Of a DNA stretch of 64,000 nt, positions 1 to 11,800 are shown piece after piece (positions within the stretch are counted from its first letter, which is position 1; every line of letters starts with the position of its first letter). Source of the DNA: Pseudoips prasinana (Eukaryota; Arthropoda; Insecta; Lepidoptera; Nolidae); the NCBI GenBank assembly GCA_951640165.1, contig OX621257.1, positions 8,567,201 to 8,631,200 on the forward strand, in the 5' to 3' direction. A program made the translations under genes and the position numbers. The notes below the pieces were generated by a model. It was given only the letters and a program-made list of their open reading frames with translations, was not told the origin of the DNA and made no database searches.

Positions 1-2411
1 TCGACTTCTAATATGAAGCCCCAGTTTGCGTTATCCTCTATAGTGGTAACATTAAAATTTGCTAATTCGTTATCACTTAAAAATCTGAAACTAGAGTATG
101 GTAAATACTGACACATGCTAAAACCGTAAAGATTATTACAATCTAAATATACTATGAAACTCTCAGGTTGTGATGGATTATATTCAGGCATGTATTTGTG
201 ATTGGCTCTAGCATGCCGATGGGAACACATGCACAAACCGCCGCGTATACCGCTTTGTATCATTCTGATGATAGCTAAGTCCGACACGAGTTCTAACTGA
301 ACGCCCGTTTTTAGCAACATTGCATCGAAAGATAAACTAGGTGCAGTAATGTAAAACGCCGGGTCAAGACTGTAATATTGTTTACAGGTTTTCCGAAAAT
401 TTTGAAATATGTCTGTTAACAAAAGCACATCCGTTTTTAAGTATAGATCCGTATACTCGCCGAGGTTATTAATATTGAATTCAGCCCAAACAGCCTGTGC
501 GTGATTATAATCCTCATCTGTAATGTCTTCGTTAGTCAAATAATTATAAAAATTACCCTTAGACGGCAATGATTTTTGATCGTAACATTTCCAATTGGTC
601 ATGTAATCATAAGGATATATACCTTTTCTTGTCAATAAATTAAACTGTCTGTCTTTAGAAAAATGAAATCGAAGATTAACAAAATCTTCCACCTGCAATG
701 TTTTAGCGAGCTTGTCTAAACTTGTCCCTAAAAAGTTGAATGAATCTAAAAATCTTATACAAATAAACTCATTATCAGCAATAGGAATAAATTTGGTGAA
801 TGCGACGTATTTTTCTTTAGTCTTAGGGATTATTTTAATTGGACCTGGAATTTCGCCTAACTTTTTTATAAATAAATGACAATCGTACCCGGATAAATTG
901 TGAAAAAATATTGGTATAAATTTTGGTACTTTATGTTGCAAATTACAGTGTCGATGTGCTGCACCTCGATACAGGCCTGTAATATGACAATGATCTCTTA
1001 CTTTATCGGTCAAGAGTAAATTGTCGCAAATATGACACCTAACGGCACGTTTGAACTCTAGAGAATTGTCATCAGTGAATATCATAGGCTCGCTTTTGGA
1101 TATAATCTGATGTATTTGTTTTACATCCTCAGTAAGAAAATTTATAAATTTTGAAACACAATCATTGCCGCGATAACTTCTATAGCCTTCAACGCTATCA
1201 TTTTTATTTGATGACACGACATTGTAAGCGAATGCAGCCGGCACGTGGCGTTTAGAGTATGACGTATTAGCGGTGTTGAAATCATCGTCGTAAATGGGTT
1301 CAAGTAACGTTTCGAAATCAGCGTATATGACGAATGGAATGTTTTGTTTCCTATCATAATTTTTAAATTTTAAAAATGAACCTTGTTCTGGTAAAACTGT
1401 GACGATCCCCCCACACAAGTGGGATTCAATTTGACTAAGCGTTGGAAAAAACAATAAACAAGTTTCACAGAAATATAGTTTACCATGATGTTTGGTCATC
1501 TGATTTCTAACTAAACGAGATAAATCTTTGATAAGACAGTAATGAGAATTATTATTGTTTTCTATAAACAGTAGATGGATACTTTTATTAGACTTATTAT
1601 TCAACGTTTTATAAAGCGGTCCAATAATTGTCTTCTCGTTTTTTAAACCATACACATATATATTAACAGAAGGATTATTTTTCTCAAAGATAGCTATGTC
1701 CGAAAATGTGATTGGAAATGTCAAATTATTAACATTCAAAACATCCTGAAAGCGGGGATAAGACGAAATCCTATCGGGATGTCTATTTGTGGGGTACAAT
1801 GCCGCCACAACACACCACAAAAAGCAATACTCATCATTGTTCCGAATATTCAAACAAGCTCTTTTACTTTTTATGAATTTCGGCAAAGTTAAAAATTTAG
1901 ATCCGCTGAGAGGTTGATATTTATTAATATTTAATTCTAAATGTGAATTGCATAAAAAAGTCCAACCACTATCCCTTTCCTCAAATTCTTCAATTTTTTT
2001 TAGTAGTAAATCAATAGTTAGTTTATAAATAGAATCAAAATCGTAATTAAAATGTGTAATAATGTTGTTTGTACGGAATGATTTTATTTCTTGTTGATCA
2101 TTTTTATACATAAGAAACGAAGCAAACAGTTCAAAATTTATTTTGACAGAGGTGTGTTTCTCTATTGAATTGTCTATTAAATGTTTGACTTGTGTACTAA
2201 TACTTTTGAGAAACACCTCAGGAAAACTATGTATTTGTTCACCTGTCGCTATGATTTTGTAACTTTTGATTCGTTCTTTAAAAGAAGAATTAATAATTAC
2301 AACATTATCATACATAGGGTTAGAACTATTGTTTTTATGTACATTGCTACGTAAATGACCAGACCATCGACGATTGTCTACAAATACTTTACAATCAGAG
2401 CAGTGAGGCAT
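1..2411 (-). CDS. Virus/Polinton-like family B DNA polymerase with endonuclease VII module (partial, runs off left edge)
   Basis: Uninterrupted frame of 803 codons from the ATG at 2411 to base 1; I translated every codon and found no stop or frameshift. In order: a C2H2-like finger (C4, C7, H19, H25); a second Cys/His cluster (C315, C318, H331, C333); exonuclease motif I with acidic D365 and E367 (context YADFETLL); an HNH/endonuclease VII-like module with C459-x2-C462, H474-C-H476-ITG and H488-C489-N490; exonuclease motif II (FHNLSGYD, D510); an exo III-like stretch (LKTDVLLLTD); and polymerase motif A (YLDCNNLYG, D757). Motifs B and C should lie outside the window. Known of the family: DNA_pol_B_2 polymerases of this layout occur in invertebrate genomes as parts of virus-like or self-synthesising elements. 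Inferred: an integrated element or endogenous viral gene. No capsid, integrase or terminal repeat is visible here. The intact frame argues for recent arrival or selection. Confidence 0.9.
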   Translation of the reverse strand, partial: MPHCSDCKVFVDNRRWSGHLRSNVHKNNSSNPMYDNVVIINSSFKERIKSYKIIATGEQIHSFPEVFLKSISTQVKHLIDNSIEKHTSVKINFELFASFLMYKNDQQEIKSFRTNNIITHFNYDFDSIYKLTIDLLLKKIEEFEERDSGWTFLCNSHLELNINKYQPLSGSKFLTLPKFIKSKRACLNIRNNDEYCFLWCVVAALYPTNRHPDRISSYPRFQDVLNVNNLTFPITFSDIAIFEKNNPSVNIYVYGLKNEKTIIGPLYKTLNNKSNKSIHLLFIENNNNSHYCLIKDLSRLVRNQMTKHHGKLYFCETCLLFFPTLSQIESHLCGGIVTVLPEQGSFLKFKNYDRKQNIPFVIYADFETLLEPIYDDDFNTANTSYSKRHVPAAFAYNVVSSNKNDSVEGYRSYRGNDCVSKFINFLTEDVKQIHQIISKSEPMIFTDDNSLEFKRAVRCHICDNLLLTDKVRDHCHITGLYRGAAHRHCNLQHKVPKFIPIFFHNLSGYDCHLFIKKLGEIPGPIKIIPKTKEKYVAFTKFIPIADNEFICIRFLDSFNFLGTSLDKLAKTLQVEDFVNLRFHFSKDRQFNLLTRKGIYPYDYMTNWKCYDQKSLPSKGNFYNYLTNEDITDEDYNHAQAVWAEFNINNLGEYTDLYLKTDVLLLTDIFQNFRKTCKQYYSLDPAFYITAPSLSFDAMLLKTGVQLELVSDLAIIRMIQSGIRGGLCMCSHRHARANHKYMPEYNPSQPESFIVYLDCNNLYGFSMCQYLPYSSFRFLSDNELANFNVTTIEDNANWGFILEV

Positions 2412-2586
2412 TATATTATTGTTTGAAATCAAAGAACACTTGAAATTATTAGTTCAATAAATTTGGATTAGATAATACTTACAACTAATATTCACCGTCT
2501 TAGGTATACCAGACAAAATATTTTATATAATTAGTACAACTTGGTTAGGACAATTTTACGCTGATTTCAAGATCCTTGTGTAATTT

Positions 2587-3085
2587 TTCACAGGCAAGTC
2601 GGTAATTATGTTTAGGCAGGATGTATCTGAAATAATAAAAAAAAAAAAAAAAAAATGGATGCATTAGGTACATAATCTGATTAGGTGAGATTAATGGTAT
2701 ATTCTGGGAAGAAAAATATATTTCATAATTACCTGCAAAATATGAAACTATGTATACATAAGAGTACGTGTATCTGCGTGGTCCAAATATGTAGATATAC
2801 TTCAAGTAATTTAATAATTCTTCACAGGCAAGTCAGTAATTAATATTATGTTTAGGCAGAATGTATCTGAAACTAAAAAAATGGTTTATTGGTACCGATG
2901 AAGAATTAGGTAAAAAGCTGTAAATTCTAGAATGAAAAATAGTCATAATTATTGTAATGTTCTAAATAGTTATCGTATTATTGTTGTGTTATATTTGATA
3001 ATTACCTGCACAATATGAAATGGTTCATACATAAGATTATGTATTTGCGTGATCCAAATATGTATGTATATTTCAGCACCCCGAT
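2587..3085. repeat. Imperfect tandem duplication, about 234-bp period
   Basis: The block starting ttcacaggcaagt at 2587 recurs at 2821. Both copies contain tgtttaggcag..atgtatctgaaa, then cataattacctgca.aatatgaaa, then tccaaatatgta near their ends. Copy 1 has an A/T homopolymer at about 2638-2655. The duplication lies upstream of the polymerase frame; no coding capacity was recognised. Confidence 0.75.
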
Positions 3086-3997
3086 ATAACGAACACAGTT
3101 GCTCCAGTAGCTGAAATTGTTGTTGTTTCTGGTGTGAGATCAATTAAATATTTATTTATAATAATTAACTTGATTGTACTGTAACAGTTTAGAAAGGTGC
3201 TCGCTCCGAGAGACTTTGAGGTAATAAATAATATTTTAGGGATTTTTTTTTGTTTTCTTTTTTGTCTACAAAGCAGAAAAATATTTCATCATAAAAGTTG
3301 TTATTGTCTAATTGTTACACGTGTGCTAAACATAATTATTTATTTCGCAATCACAATAATCAGCTATTTTGGTTAGGGTTGGTAACAACTTGGTAGGCAT
3401 TCAAATATACAAATTTCACACAATGCACTTAATCGATTAAAATATATCATAGTATGTCGATAGACGACATGACGATGACGATATCATATAACGTTCATGG
3501 TTTCGTCATGCCCGTTACCGTAGTTACAGGAATTATATTATCTATTTATTTTAGGAAATCTAGAGAAGTACGCGGTAGACGGCAGTAAGTTCATTTTTTC
3601 TACACGAAACCTAAATGTAGATGATGAAATAATTACCTTGGAAACATTTATTTACTTCTTTAAAATAATAAAATCTATCTGGTTTGTGGCGATTCCGTTC
3701 ACGCTATCGTTTGGTCAGCCCTAGCTTATTTCGCTGCATCGACATTCGATACAGTATAAAATTTTCCAACGCGTATAATACGACTATAGAAAAAAAGTTA
3801 CTTTAACAAAGCAATACCGGATTGATTGTAGTGGATTTAACATTCCTAACTTATAATTCGATTTTAACTTATAAGCCACAAGTTTTTCTGTTCGGTACAA
3901 AGTTTTCGCAGTCTGCAAGTGCAACGAAGTGCTCTTGTATAATCGGTCTACAAACACTCCGTGTCGCCTACAATATCAGTGACGGCATTGTCGATAG
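3086..3997. other. Intergenic DNA; probable promoter/5' UTR region of the 158-aa gene
   Basis: No coding region is convincing. Two very short segments sit between plausible splice signals (about 3190-3222, ending before gtaata; about 3556-3585, ending before gtaagt), but they do not share a phase with each other or with downstream exons. The part after about 3700 probably includes the transcription start and 5' UTR of the gene whose ATG begins at 4061. Confidence 0.3.
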
Positions 3998-4060
3998 CCA
4001 TCCGCTGCTGTCACCACCAGCCAAGTCATCAAACCGAGTGGAACTTCTGATCGGAAAATA

Positions 4061-5089
4061 ATGTAAGTCTGATAAAATAGTCGGTTCGTTTTCATGGATC
4101 ACACTTGTGATTAGCCTGTCATTTATAACTACATATATTTGTTTGTGAGCGCGTTACTTCACAGATCACCCGATCTGTACATAGTTAGCTCAGTCTCAGT
4201 GCTATCCCATTTAAATATTAGAGAACCAGTGTTTGCCCGAACACTTGTGTCCTATAGTATGTCCAGCGCAATGGACATTACTCCATTGGATTAATTAATA
4301 ATAATTGTGTGACTACATTTCCTCTATCTTTATTTCAGGTCAGACTCTGAGTGTGATTACTCGCAAGCATCGATCACTGGACACAAAGTGAAGGCCAGAC
4401 GCAATCCGTCTGCAGACAGCAATGGGAAACGCAAGATGCAGTCACAAACAACAACCGTAACTCGTAGCAGGTGAATAATATTTTGAATTTATTATCTCCT
4501 AGTTCTGATTAAATTAAAATAGTAAAGTAGTACGTTTCCACTAATTGAATTATAATAGTGCAATTTGCATAAGTATTCCATTCGCTGATTAGTTACTTGT
4601 AATATTTTCTACAGAAATATCCGTGGTGCCGTTCATAAAATATTATGCGATTGTGTGCGCTGCTTACACACCGTTGTTATTTTTTGTTTGCCCCTGCATC
4701 TCTCGTTGTAAACATTAACTAATAACAGTTTTCGTTATTATTTCAGTAAAAAAACCAACACTGACATGGACATATTCGGCATCAGTAAAAACCGCGACAT
4801 CCCACACAAAGAACATTCATCGGATCACCTAACTTCATTCTTTGTGAACCGCGTAGCCAGCGGCTGTGAGCGCCGAGCAACGAGCACCGACGGAGAGTAC
4901 TACATCGACTGCAAGGTGTACAAGGCTGACGACGCTCGCCTCACCGACTCCGCCGAGCTGTGGAAGAAAGCGCTCGTCCGAATCAAGTTCCAGACCGACG
5001 CGGACTCTCCTCAGTGGCGAAAACTACAAGAGCTCGTGCGTGCGGCTGATATTTTGTTTCCAGACAAACCAACATTTTATGATAATTAA
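4061..5089 (+). CDS. Unrecognised three-exon gene, 158-aa protein, start codon split by an intron
   Basis: Proposed coding exons are 4061-4062, 4339-4470 and 4747-5089 (stop TAA at 5087). The first donor is AAT|gtaagt. Joining AT at 4061-4062 to G at 4339 makes the ATG; upstream in that frame is a TAG at 3995. The second junction is AG|T across tagcag|gtgaat and tttcag|taaa. All phases agree and the total is 159 codons including the stop. The last exon is clearly richer in GC and in C/G third positions than its surroundings, as expected for real coding DNA. The protein starts MSDSECDYSQ, has a basic Ser/Thr/Lys-rich middle (residues about 18-50) and a more ordered, charged C-terminal part ending FPDKPTFYDN. 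There is no signal peptide or membrane segment. I do not recognise the family and assign no function. An extra upstream coding exon is possible. Confidence 0.6.
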
Positions 5090-5710
5090 ACCAAGTACCT
5101 AAGTTACAGTTGTTTATTATTTACAGTAACAACCCGTTAACGCTTTAGTCACAAGCTTTGGTTTGTTACAATCATCGGTCACCATCACTCTCGCTCGACA
5201 TTCTGTTAACAGCGAATACAAACTCGAGTGATCGGTCGAGTGCAGTAAGTAAACGGAGAGTCGAGTTGATAGTTGACAGTTCATCGTTCTCCGAAACGCC
5301 GCATACTGGTCAGACGTATGGAATATAGTGGTAAGGAGTAAGTTACTAGTCAATGGTCGAGTAAAGCTCATCCAGTACGCGACAAAATGAACTGTCTCGT
5401 TCGAGTGTATCGGACGAGTTGAGTGGCGAGTCGAGTATCGATTTGCTCGAATTATCGTTCCAAATCAAGTTCTCAGTACAATGTACTGTCTCGGTCGAGT
5501 GGAGAGGCGAGTAGATTATCAATTATTGGGCATTCTATACCACTATCGGCAGCGAGGCGCACTCGCCGAGCAACTTGCCGATAGTGGTATAGAATGCCCA
5601 ATAATATACTACTTGCAGGTATCGAAGCTATTAGGTGCCACTTACATCAAGACCTAACGGCTTGTATAAGATTAGTTTTCTTTTTAATATTTTCTTAAAT
5701 ATTTTTTCAG
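5090..5710. other. Intergenic or intronic DNA with dispersed tcgagtg words
   Basis: No exon is visible. From about 5215 to 5515 short words such as tcgagtg, gtcgagt and ggacgag recur irregularly. A perfect 30-bp inverted repeat sits at 5522-5605. The last 40 bases are a strong pyrimidine tract ending attttttcag, the acceptor of the Osiris exon at 5711. Confidence 0.4.
5522..5605. repeat. Perfect 30-bp inverted repeat (hairpin/cruciform)
   Basis: Arms at 5522-5551 and 5576-5605 are exact reverse complements; each contains gggcattctatacc or its complement. The 24-base spacer carries its own 5-bp stem, gcgag/ctcgc. It ends 105 bp upstream of the Osiris exon. It could be a foldback MITE or a structured RNA element. 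Confidence 0.9.
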
Positions 5711-8616
5711 TCAAGGAGCCGCGGCCGAGATCCCAGTGAAGTCTGAAACTCTCGCCAGAGCTGGTACTTCAGTAGAAGACCAGGCGCAGCAGTTGATCAT
5801 GGACAAGCTGTGGCACTTCGCCAGCTCCAGGTCTTTGAGGTATCGGCTGCTCAACGACGCTGACCTGGTCATCTCTGGGAAACAAGAGAAAGACGGAAGC
5901 CTTGGTGTTGGTTAGTATTCTTTATCGTCAGCATACGTCATATATTATATACCAGCCATGCCCCGCGGTTTCACCCGCGTTAAAAGAGTTTTGGCTTAAA
6001 AGAGTAACAAACATACATCCATACGTGTGTACCTCTAGCGGTTTTGGCAGTGGATGCCGGAATAGCTCGCAGATGGTAATTTTTTTCCTACTTACTTGAC
6101 ACTTATCATCATATTTTGGACAATTCACACAATATCTTTATAAATTTTAGCCTATGTGTTATATTATAAGCTATATTATTGGAATGTTTCATTAGTATCC
6201 ATTCAATAGTTATTACGTGAAAGAGTAACAAACATCCATCCATGCTTACAAACTTTCACGTTTATAATAGGTATTGGTAGGATTTTTATATATGTAATTT
6301 GTATGGGGATGAAAGCACACTGCAATTGGACCAGAATAACATAATCTCTCACTATACGCGGCGAATAATTGATCTGTCTTGTATGTAACAGACAACAAAG
6401 TCGAACGAACATGTTTGATGGAAATTAATGTGTTCTCTCGTGTTTTTTTTTTTCAAATTAATATTTTTGATACTAATACATCACATTGGGTAATTAAGTT
6501 AAATCCACTATTTATACATCTTGTATATAAGATGTATAAATAGTGATGAGATGAGATATTGATGATGATGAGCACGAATATTTGTTTCTGAGTCATGGAT
6601 GTTTTCTATGTATTTAAGTATTTATCTATCTATATAAGTATGTATATCGTCGCCTGGTACCCATAGTACAAGCTTTGCTTAGTTTGGGGCTAGGAATATC
6701 TATGTGACATTGTCCCTAGATATTATTATTATAAGATAAGACAAAAAGATATAATGTTTCATTATAATAATATAATAATATCTGGGGACAATGTCACACA
6801 GATCATCCCAGCCCCAAACTAAGCAAAGCTTGTACTATAGGTACCAGGCGACGATATTCATACTTATATAGATAGATAAATACTTATATACATAGAAAAC
6901 ATCCATGACTCAGAAACAAATATTCGTGCTCATCACACAAATATATGCACTTACCGGGATTCGAACCCAGGACCACCAGCTTCGTAGGCAGTTGCACTAC
7001 CAACTAGGCTACGGTGTACCAAGTACCAAGTAAATAACCAATCGAGTCGTAGTTGCGTAATTCTTCTGTTACGGTTGTTAGAAGGTTTCGTTCCTCTTCA
7101 TTTTACGTAGTACCATTGGTCAGATGTATTTGACACTTGCCATCCTCTTTGGCCCTGCAAATGAGCCGTCGTTTATTTAATTGACCCAGCTAAGACAAAC
7201 GCAACATACCCTCTAAATGAGAGTACCCTAAAAGGGGACTAATTTATGAGTCCCTTAAGACCTCTCAGACAGGTTTCATAGCAGACCACATTTTAATTTA
7301 GCCTCGTATTTATTAACTACTCTAAAGCTTAGATATTGCTAATTGCTTTATATATTTTAATGCAAGTATGGCGCAATAGTTAAGGTTGCCTTGCTACTAC
7401 TTCGGTGCCCTCATGTTTTGGGTTTGATAGTCGTACAGGACAGATTTTTATATTATATATTTAACTAGCTGTGCCCCACGTCAAACATTTTATATTATAG
7501 CCCATGCGTTTTTCAAATATATAAGCTACTAGCGGCCCGGTACGTGCTTCGCTACGTATAAGGCATAGTAATAAAATAAATGATTATTAAGTTCATTTAT
7601 TCAAACAAAAAAATATTTTAAATTGCTAAAAGATGTTGATTTTACACTTTTCCAAGACTTTTTTTTAAATTTTCTCTACGTACAAACCTTTCCTGGACTG
7701 CCACGAATAATTCAAGACCAAAATTAGCCAAATCGGTAAAGGCGTTGTTGAGTTATAACATTACAACAAAAAGTGGCATTGATTTATATATATATAGATA
7801 TTCTTACAAAGTTTCACCAAAATCCGTTCAGTAGTTTTGGCGAGTAAGAGTTACAAACATCCATTCATCCATACATCTCTACTAACTTTCGCATTTATGA
7901 TATTAGTAGGATCATTGTACTGCGCCTGTGTATGTTTTGTGACCGGGTATTGCATTCGGTATTATTTCCCTAGTACATGGATAGACTTTTTCTTTAATAC
8001 AAAAAAGATAAATAAATATATTTGCTTGTTAAAAAATAGAACTACCTCGTTTGTCAAAATAAATAGCTGTGTTATAGGGGGCGTTAAAACATGCAATATA
8101 TGAACAAAAAGCACGCTAGACACTCCACGGCGTCCACTGCTAGACAAATGCTTTCTCAAAATATTTCTGCAAAAGAGTTGTGTCTATGATAATCGCAGTG
8201 ATTGCAGTATGATGCTCATAGTACACAGAGACGCTGCTATACGTACTCAGAGAGGTATACCCTCGGGTCGAGTACCACGCCCCCATAGGATGAAATTGGG
8301 TGACGATATTCTATGCCACACGGCAGTTATCTAGTCGAAATTGAGAGCTTAATAGAATAGAATAGAATACTCTTTATTGTACGAACTCAAGCAGGATAAT
8401 TTCATAGCAGACAAAATAAATAGAACAATAATGTACAGTGGGCGATCTTTTCGCATTAAGAGATTTCTTCGGGACAACTCTAGTATAAAAACATGTATGT
8501 ATATATATATAAATATATATAATATTAATAGAATAGAATAGAATAGAATACTCTTTATTGTACAAACTCAAGCAGGATAATTTCATAGCAGACAAAATAA
8601 ATAGAACAATAATGTA

Positions 8617-8694
<78 letters not shown>

Positions 8695-8806
8695 GTTTTT
8701 AGACTAGAGTTGTCCCGAAGAAATCGCTTAATGCGATAAGATCGCCTATTGTACATTATTGTTCTATTTATTTTGTCTGCTATGAAATTATCCTGCTTGA
8801 GTTTGT

Positions 8807-8844
<38 letters not shown>

Positions 8845-11800
8845 CAAAGAAACAAAGAGACTCTCAAAAACTAAACAACTTGTAATCGAGGGATAGGGTA
8901 AAGCATTTTCAAGCAGTCTGATTGTGGAAAGACCTTACTAGACACATGCACATAGTAATAATGACAACAAGCAACTTGTTTGTTTGGCAACTAGATATTA
9001 AAGAAATATCAATTACTATTACGAACTCTATCACTAGCTTAAAGTATAAGAGAAAACTGTCTTAACTATACAAATATGTTGCGTCATTCTACCACAGCTA
9101 AATACATTTTATCCTAAGCACCAAAGTAAACCGATCAGCCCCAAAAACTATTAACCTACGTATTCGATTTCAAATCGAGTGTACTCGAGCGAGTAATCGA
9201 TTTCATTGTAGCCGATTCTGTGTCAATAGCACATCCCTAAGGATTAATTACGGCTGGGATAGCGAACTAATATAATGATGGAACGTGGCGGAAAAAAGAT
9301 GCTAGAGTCAGGGCCAGGTAGATAGTAATAGGATAGAACCATAATGTTTAAAAGATAAGAACCATTTTTCGTTTTCAAAATGTTTCCATTGATCTAACGT
9401 TGACGGTTGCTTAAGAGAAGCTTTTCAATGAAAGTTTGGGTTGAAGCCCTAAATTAAAAATAAAACATCTAGAGATAGACATTAATGTCATTGGTTAGGC
9501 ACCAATAGTAATGCAGATTTAGATTTCTCGTTATGTAATAGAGGGAGGTTAAAATCTAACTTTTCTGTTTTTTAGGGTTACGTACCCAAAGGGTAAAACG
9601 GGACCCTATTACTAAGACTTCGCTGTCTGTCTCTCTGTCCGTCTGTCACCAGGCTGTATCTCATGAATCGTGATAGTTAGACAGTTGAAATTATCACAGA
9701 TGATGTATTGCTGTTGCTGCTATAACGACAAATAGGTACCTACTACAAAATAAAATAAATATTCAAGGGGGCTCCCAAACAACAAACGTGAATTTTTGCT
9801 CGTTTTTATAAATAATGGTACGGAACACTTCGTGCGCGAGTCCGACTCGCACTTGGCCGGTTTTTTATATCTATATGAATAAACTTGATTTTATAATTTT
9901 TATAATATTGTGTAGTAATGGCAGTCTAAAACGAAATTACAAAACCTAGCTCATATTTATTTGATCGCCTTATTGCTTGCTGGGTTGTATTGACTTTTAC
10001 AATACGTGAGTTTGTCTTGCAATTAATTTTCATTGTATGGTGTTTCTTATCCACACCAGAGTTATTTTAGTCACATTACAGTAATTTGAATATACATATT
10101 TTCTCAAGAAAATGCGGCATCTCCGAATACATCAAAATGTGCTTTTCATTTGCGGCCGTAAGTTTGTTTGGATGTACGAGCAAGCGGATGGGCATAATTG
10201 TGCCCCAGGGCTACAGTTTTCAGTTTACGTGAAGTAAATTTGCATTTACATTTCTGCAATACTAATTATAATGAGATTATTTTGTATAAACGTGGTACAT
10301 TTGTTTTATCAAAGCGAACAGTTAATATCATTATTATTATGGCAAACGATGTTTTAAAACTGTTTAGAATTGATAAATACAGAAGAAAAAACGAGATAAT
10401 AAAATCTTATGGAAACTAGATCTAAAATTAAATTAAATAAGACATTTTAACGATAATACTATAAAATAAACTAACTAAATGCAATCCATTAAGCGCTCCG
10501 TATCGGCATCAAAGTGTATCGTGCCCAGAATGCTGGCTGCATTGCCACGTTGTATGGCAATGCTTATTCTCTGTGCAAAAAATAGACCAGCCCTCTGCTA
10601 CACCAGCTAATTATATTATATTGCTAATATCTTGGGACAAGACACTACCATCTGATCACTAACTGGGTAAAGCCTGTACTATGACAATCATACAACTGAT
10701 AAACATACTTATAAATATTTATATACAGACTGGCCGAGGAGTTGACGTTCAAACGTAAAATTTAAATACTTTATGATGAGGAGTTTTCGAATCACCTCCG
10801 TGTATGTTCTACGATTTTGCGTAGTTTTCGAGATATAATTTTTTTAATGAATTTTTTTCGTGAATTAAACCTAACATCAGTTTTCGATTTTTTCTCGTTC
10901 TTTTGAACATTTCTGGTTCAGTTTCTTTGCGATAACTAATAAGCATAGTTTAACCTACCACACTATAAAGTATGCTTTATCTAATCGTTGCAGAACTGAC
11001 TTAGAATTTATTCGAAAGTTCAAAATTAGGGCATGAGCTCACGACTCATAATATATTTTTTTTATCGTAGGTCATAAATGGGGTTGATTCGGATACTCCT
11101 CATCATAAAGTATCTAAATTTTGTGTTTGAACGTCAACTCCTCGGCCACCCTGTATATCACACCCATACACAGAACAAAGCATTGCGTTTATTGCACAAA
11201 GATTTGTCCCAGGTAGGATTCGAACCCACCACCTCTGGCTTAGCAGTCAGCGAAACTAACCTCTAAACCAACTGGCAAATCTTTATAACATCGCAGTAAG
11301 AAGACATGGATTGAACAAGGCTTCGCAATATGATATTTTTGTAATAAAATCGTTCGCAGTACTCACTTTAGTGTCACTAGTCAGGAACTAATAAACTAAC
11401 AGCCCTGTCTAATAATAATACTCTGATTTGAATTGCTAGTGACGACGAATATTATCACCACATATCATCCCGTAGTAATCGTAGAAGTCATCACAAAGGA
11501 ATATCTACCTAAGAAAGGGTAGCAACGTCTATCTGACATCTGAATACTATGAGTGCAAAATATGTACAGAGTGGTTGACGAGGAGTTGACGTTGAAACGC
11601 AAAATTTTGATACTCTATGATGAGGAGTATCCGAATTACCCCCATGTATGTTCTACGTTTTTGTGTTTTTTTTGATACTTTGAAAATGTATGAGTCCTGA
11701 GCTCAAACCCTAATTTTGAACTTTCGAATACATTCTAAGTCAGTTCTGCAATGATTAGATAAACCATACCATTTTAGGGTGTTTGGTTAAACTATGCTAA

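Noticed and set aside
1142..1357. 71-codon minus-strand frame starting with an ATG
   Set aside because: It overlaps the long polymerase frame in a different phase and has no motif; it is a shadow.
2545..2805. 86-codon minus-strand frame
   Set aside because: Built from the A/T homopolymer and the tandem duplication; runs of F and Y, no domain.
3190..3222. Possible 33-bp coding exon (RKVLAPRDFE) ending before gtaata
   Set aside because: No phase-compatible partner exon could be found; kept only as a note.
3822..4061. 79-codon plus-strand frame as a protein-coding gene
   Set aside because: Its stop overlaps the proposed split start codon and gtaagt donor; the region fits a 5' UTR exon better.
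1..5089. A complete Polinton/adintovirus in the left end
   Set aside because: Only the polymerase is visible; no capsid, ATPase, protease, integrase or terminal repeat is present inside the window.
8374..8867. Minus-strand frames of 94-106 codons rich in Tyr/Ile
   Set aside because: They translate the (TA)n microsatellites and LINE tails.
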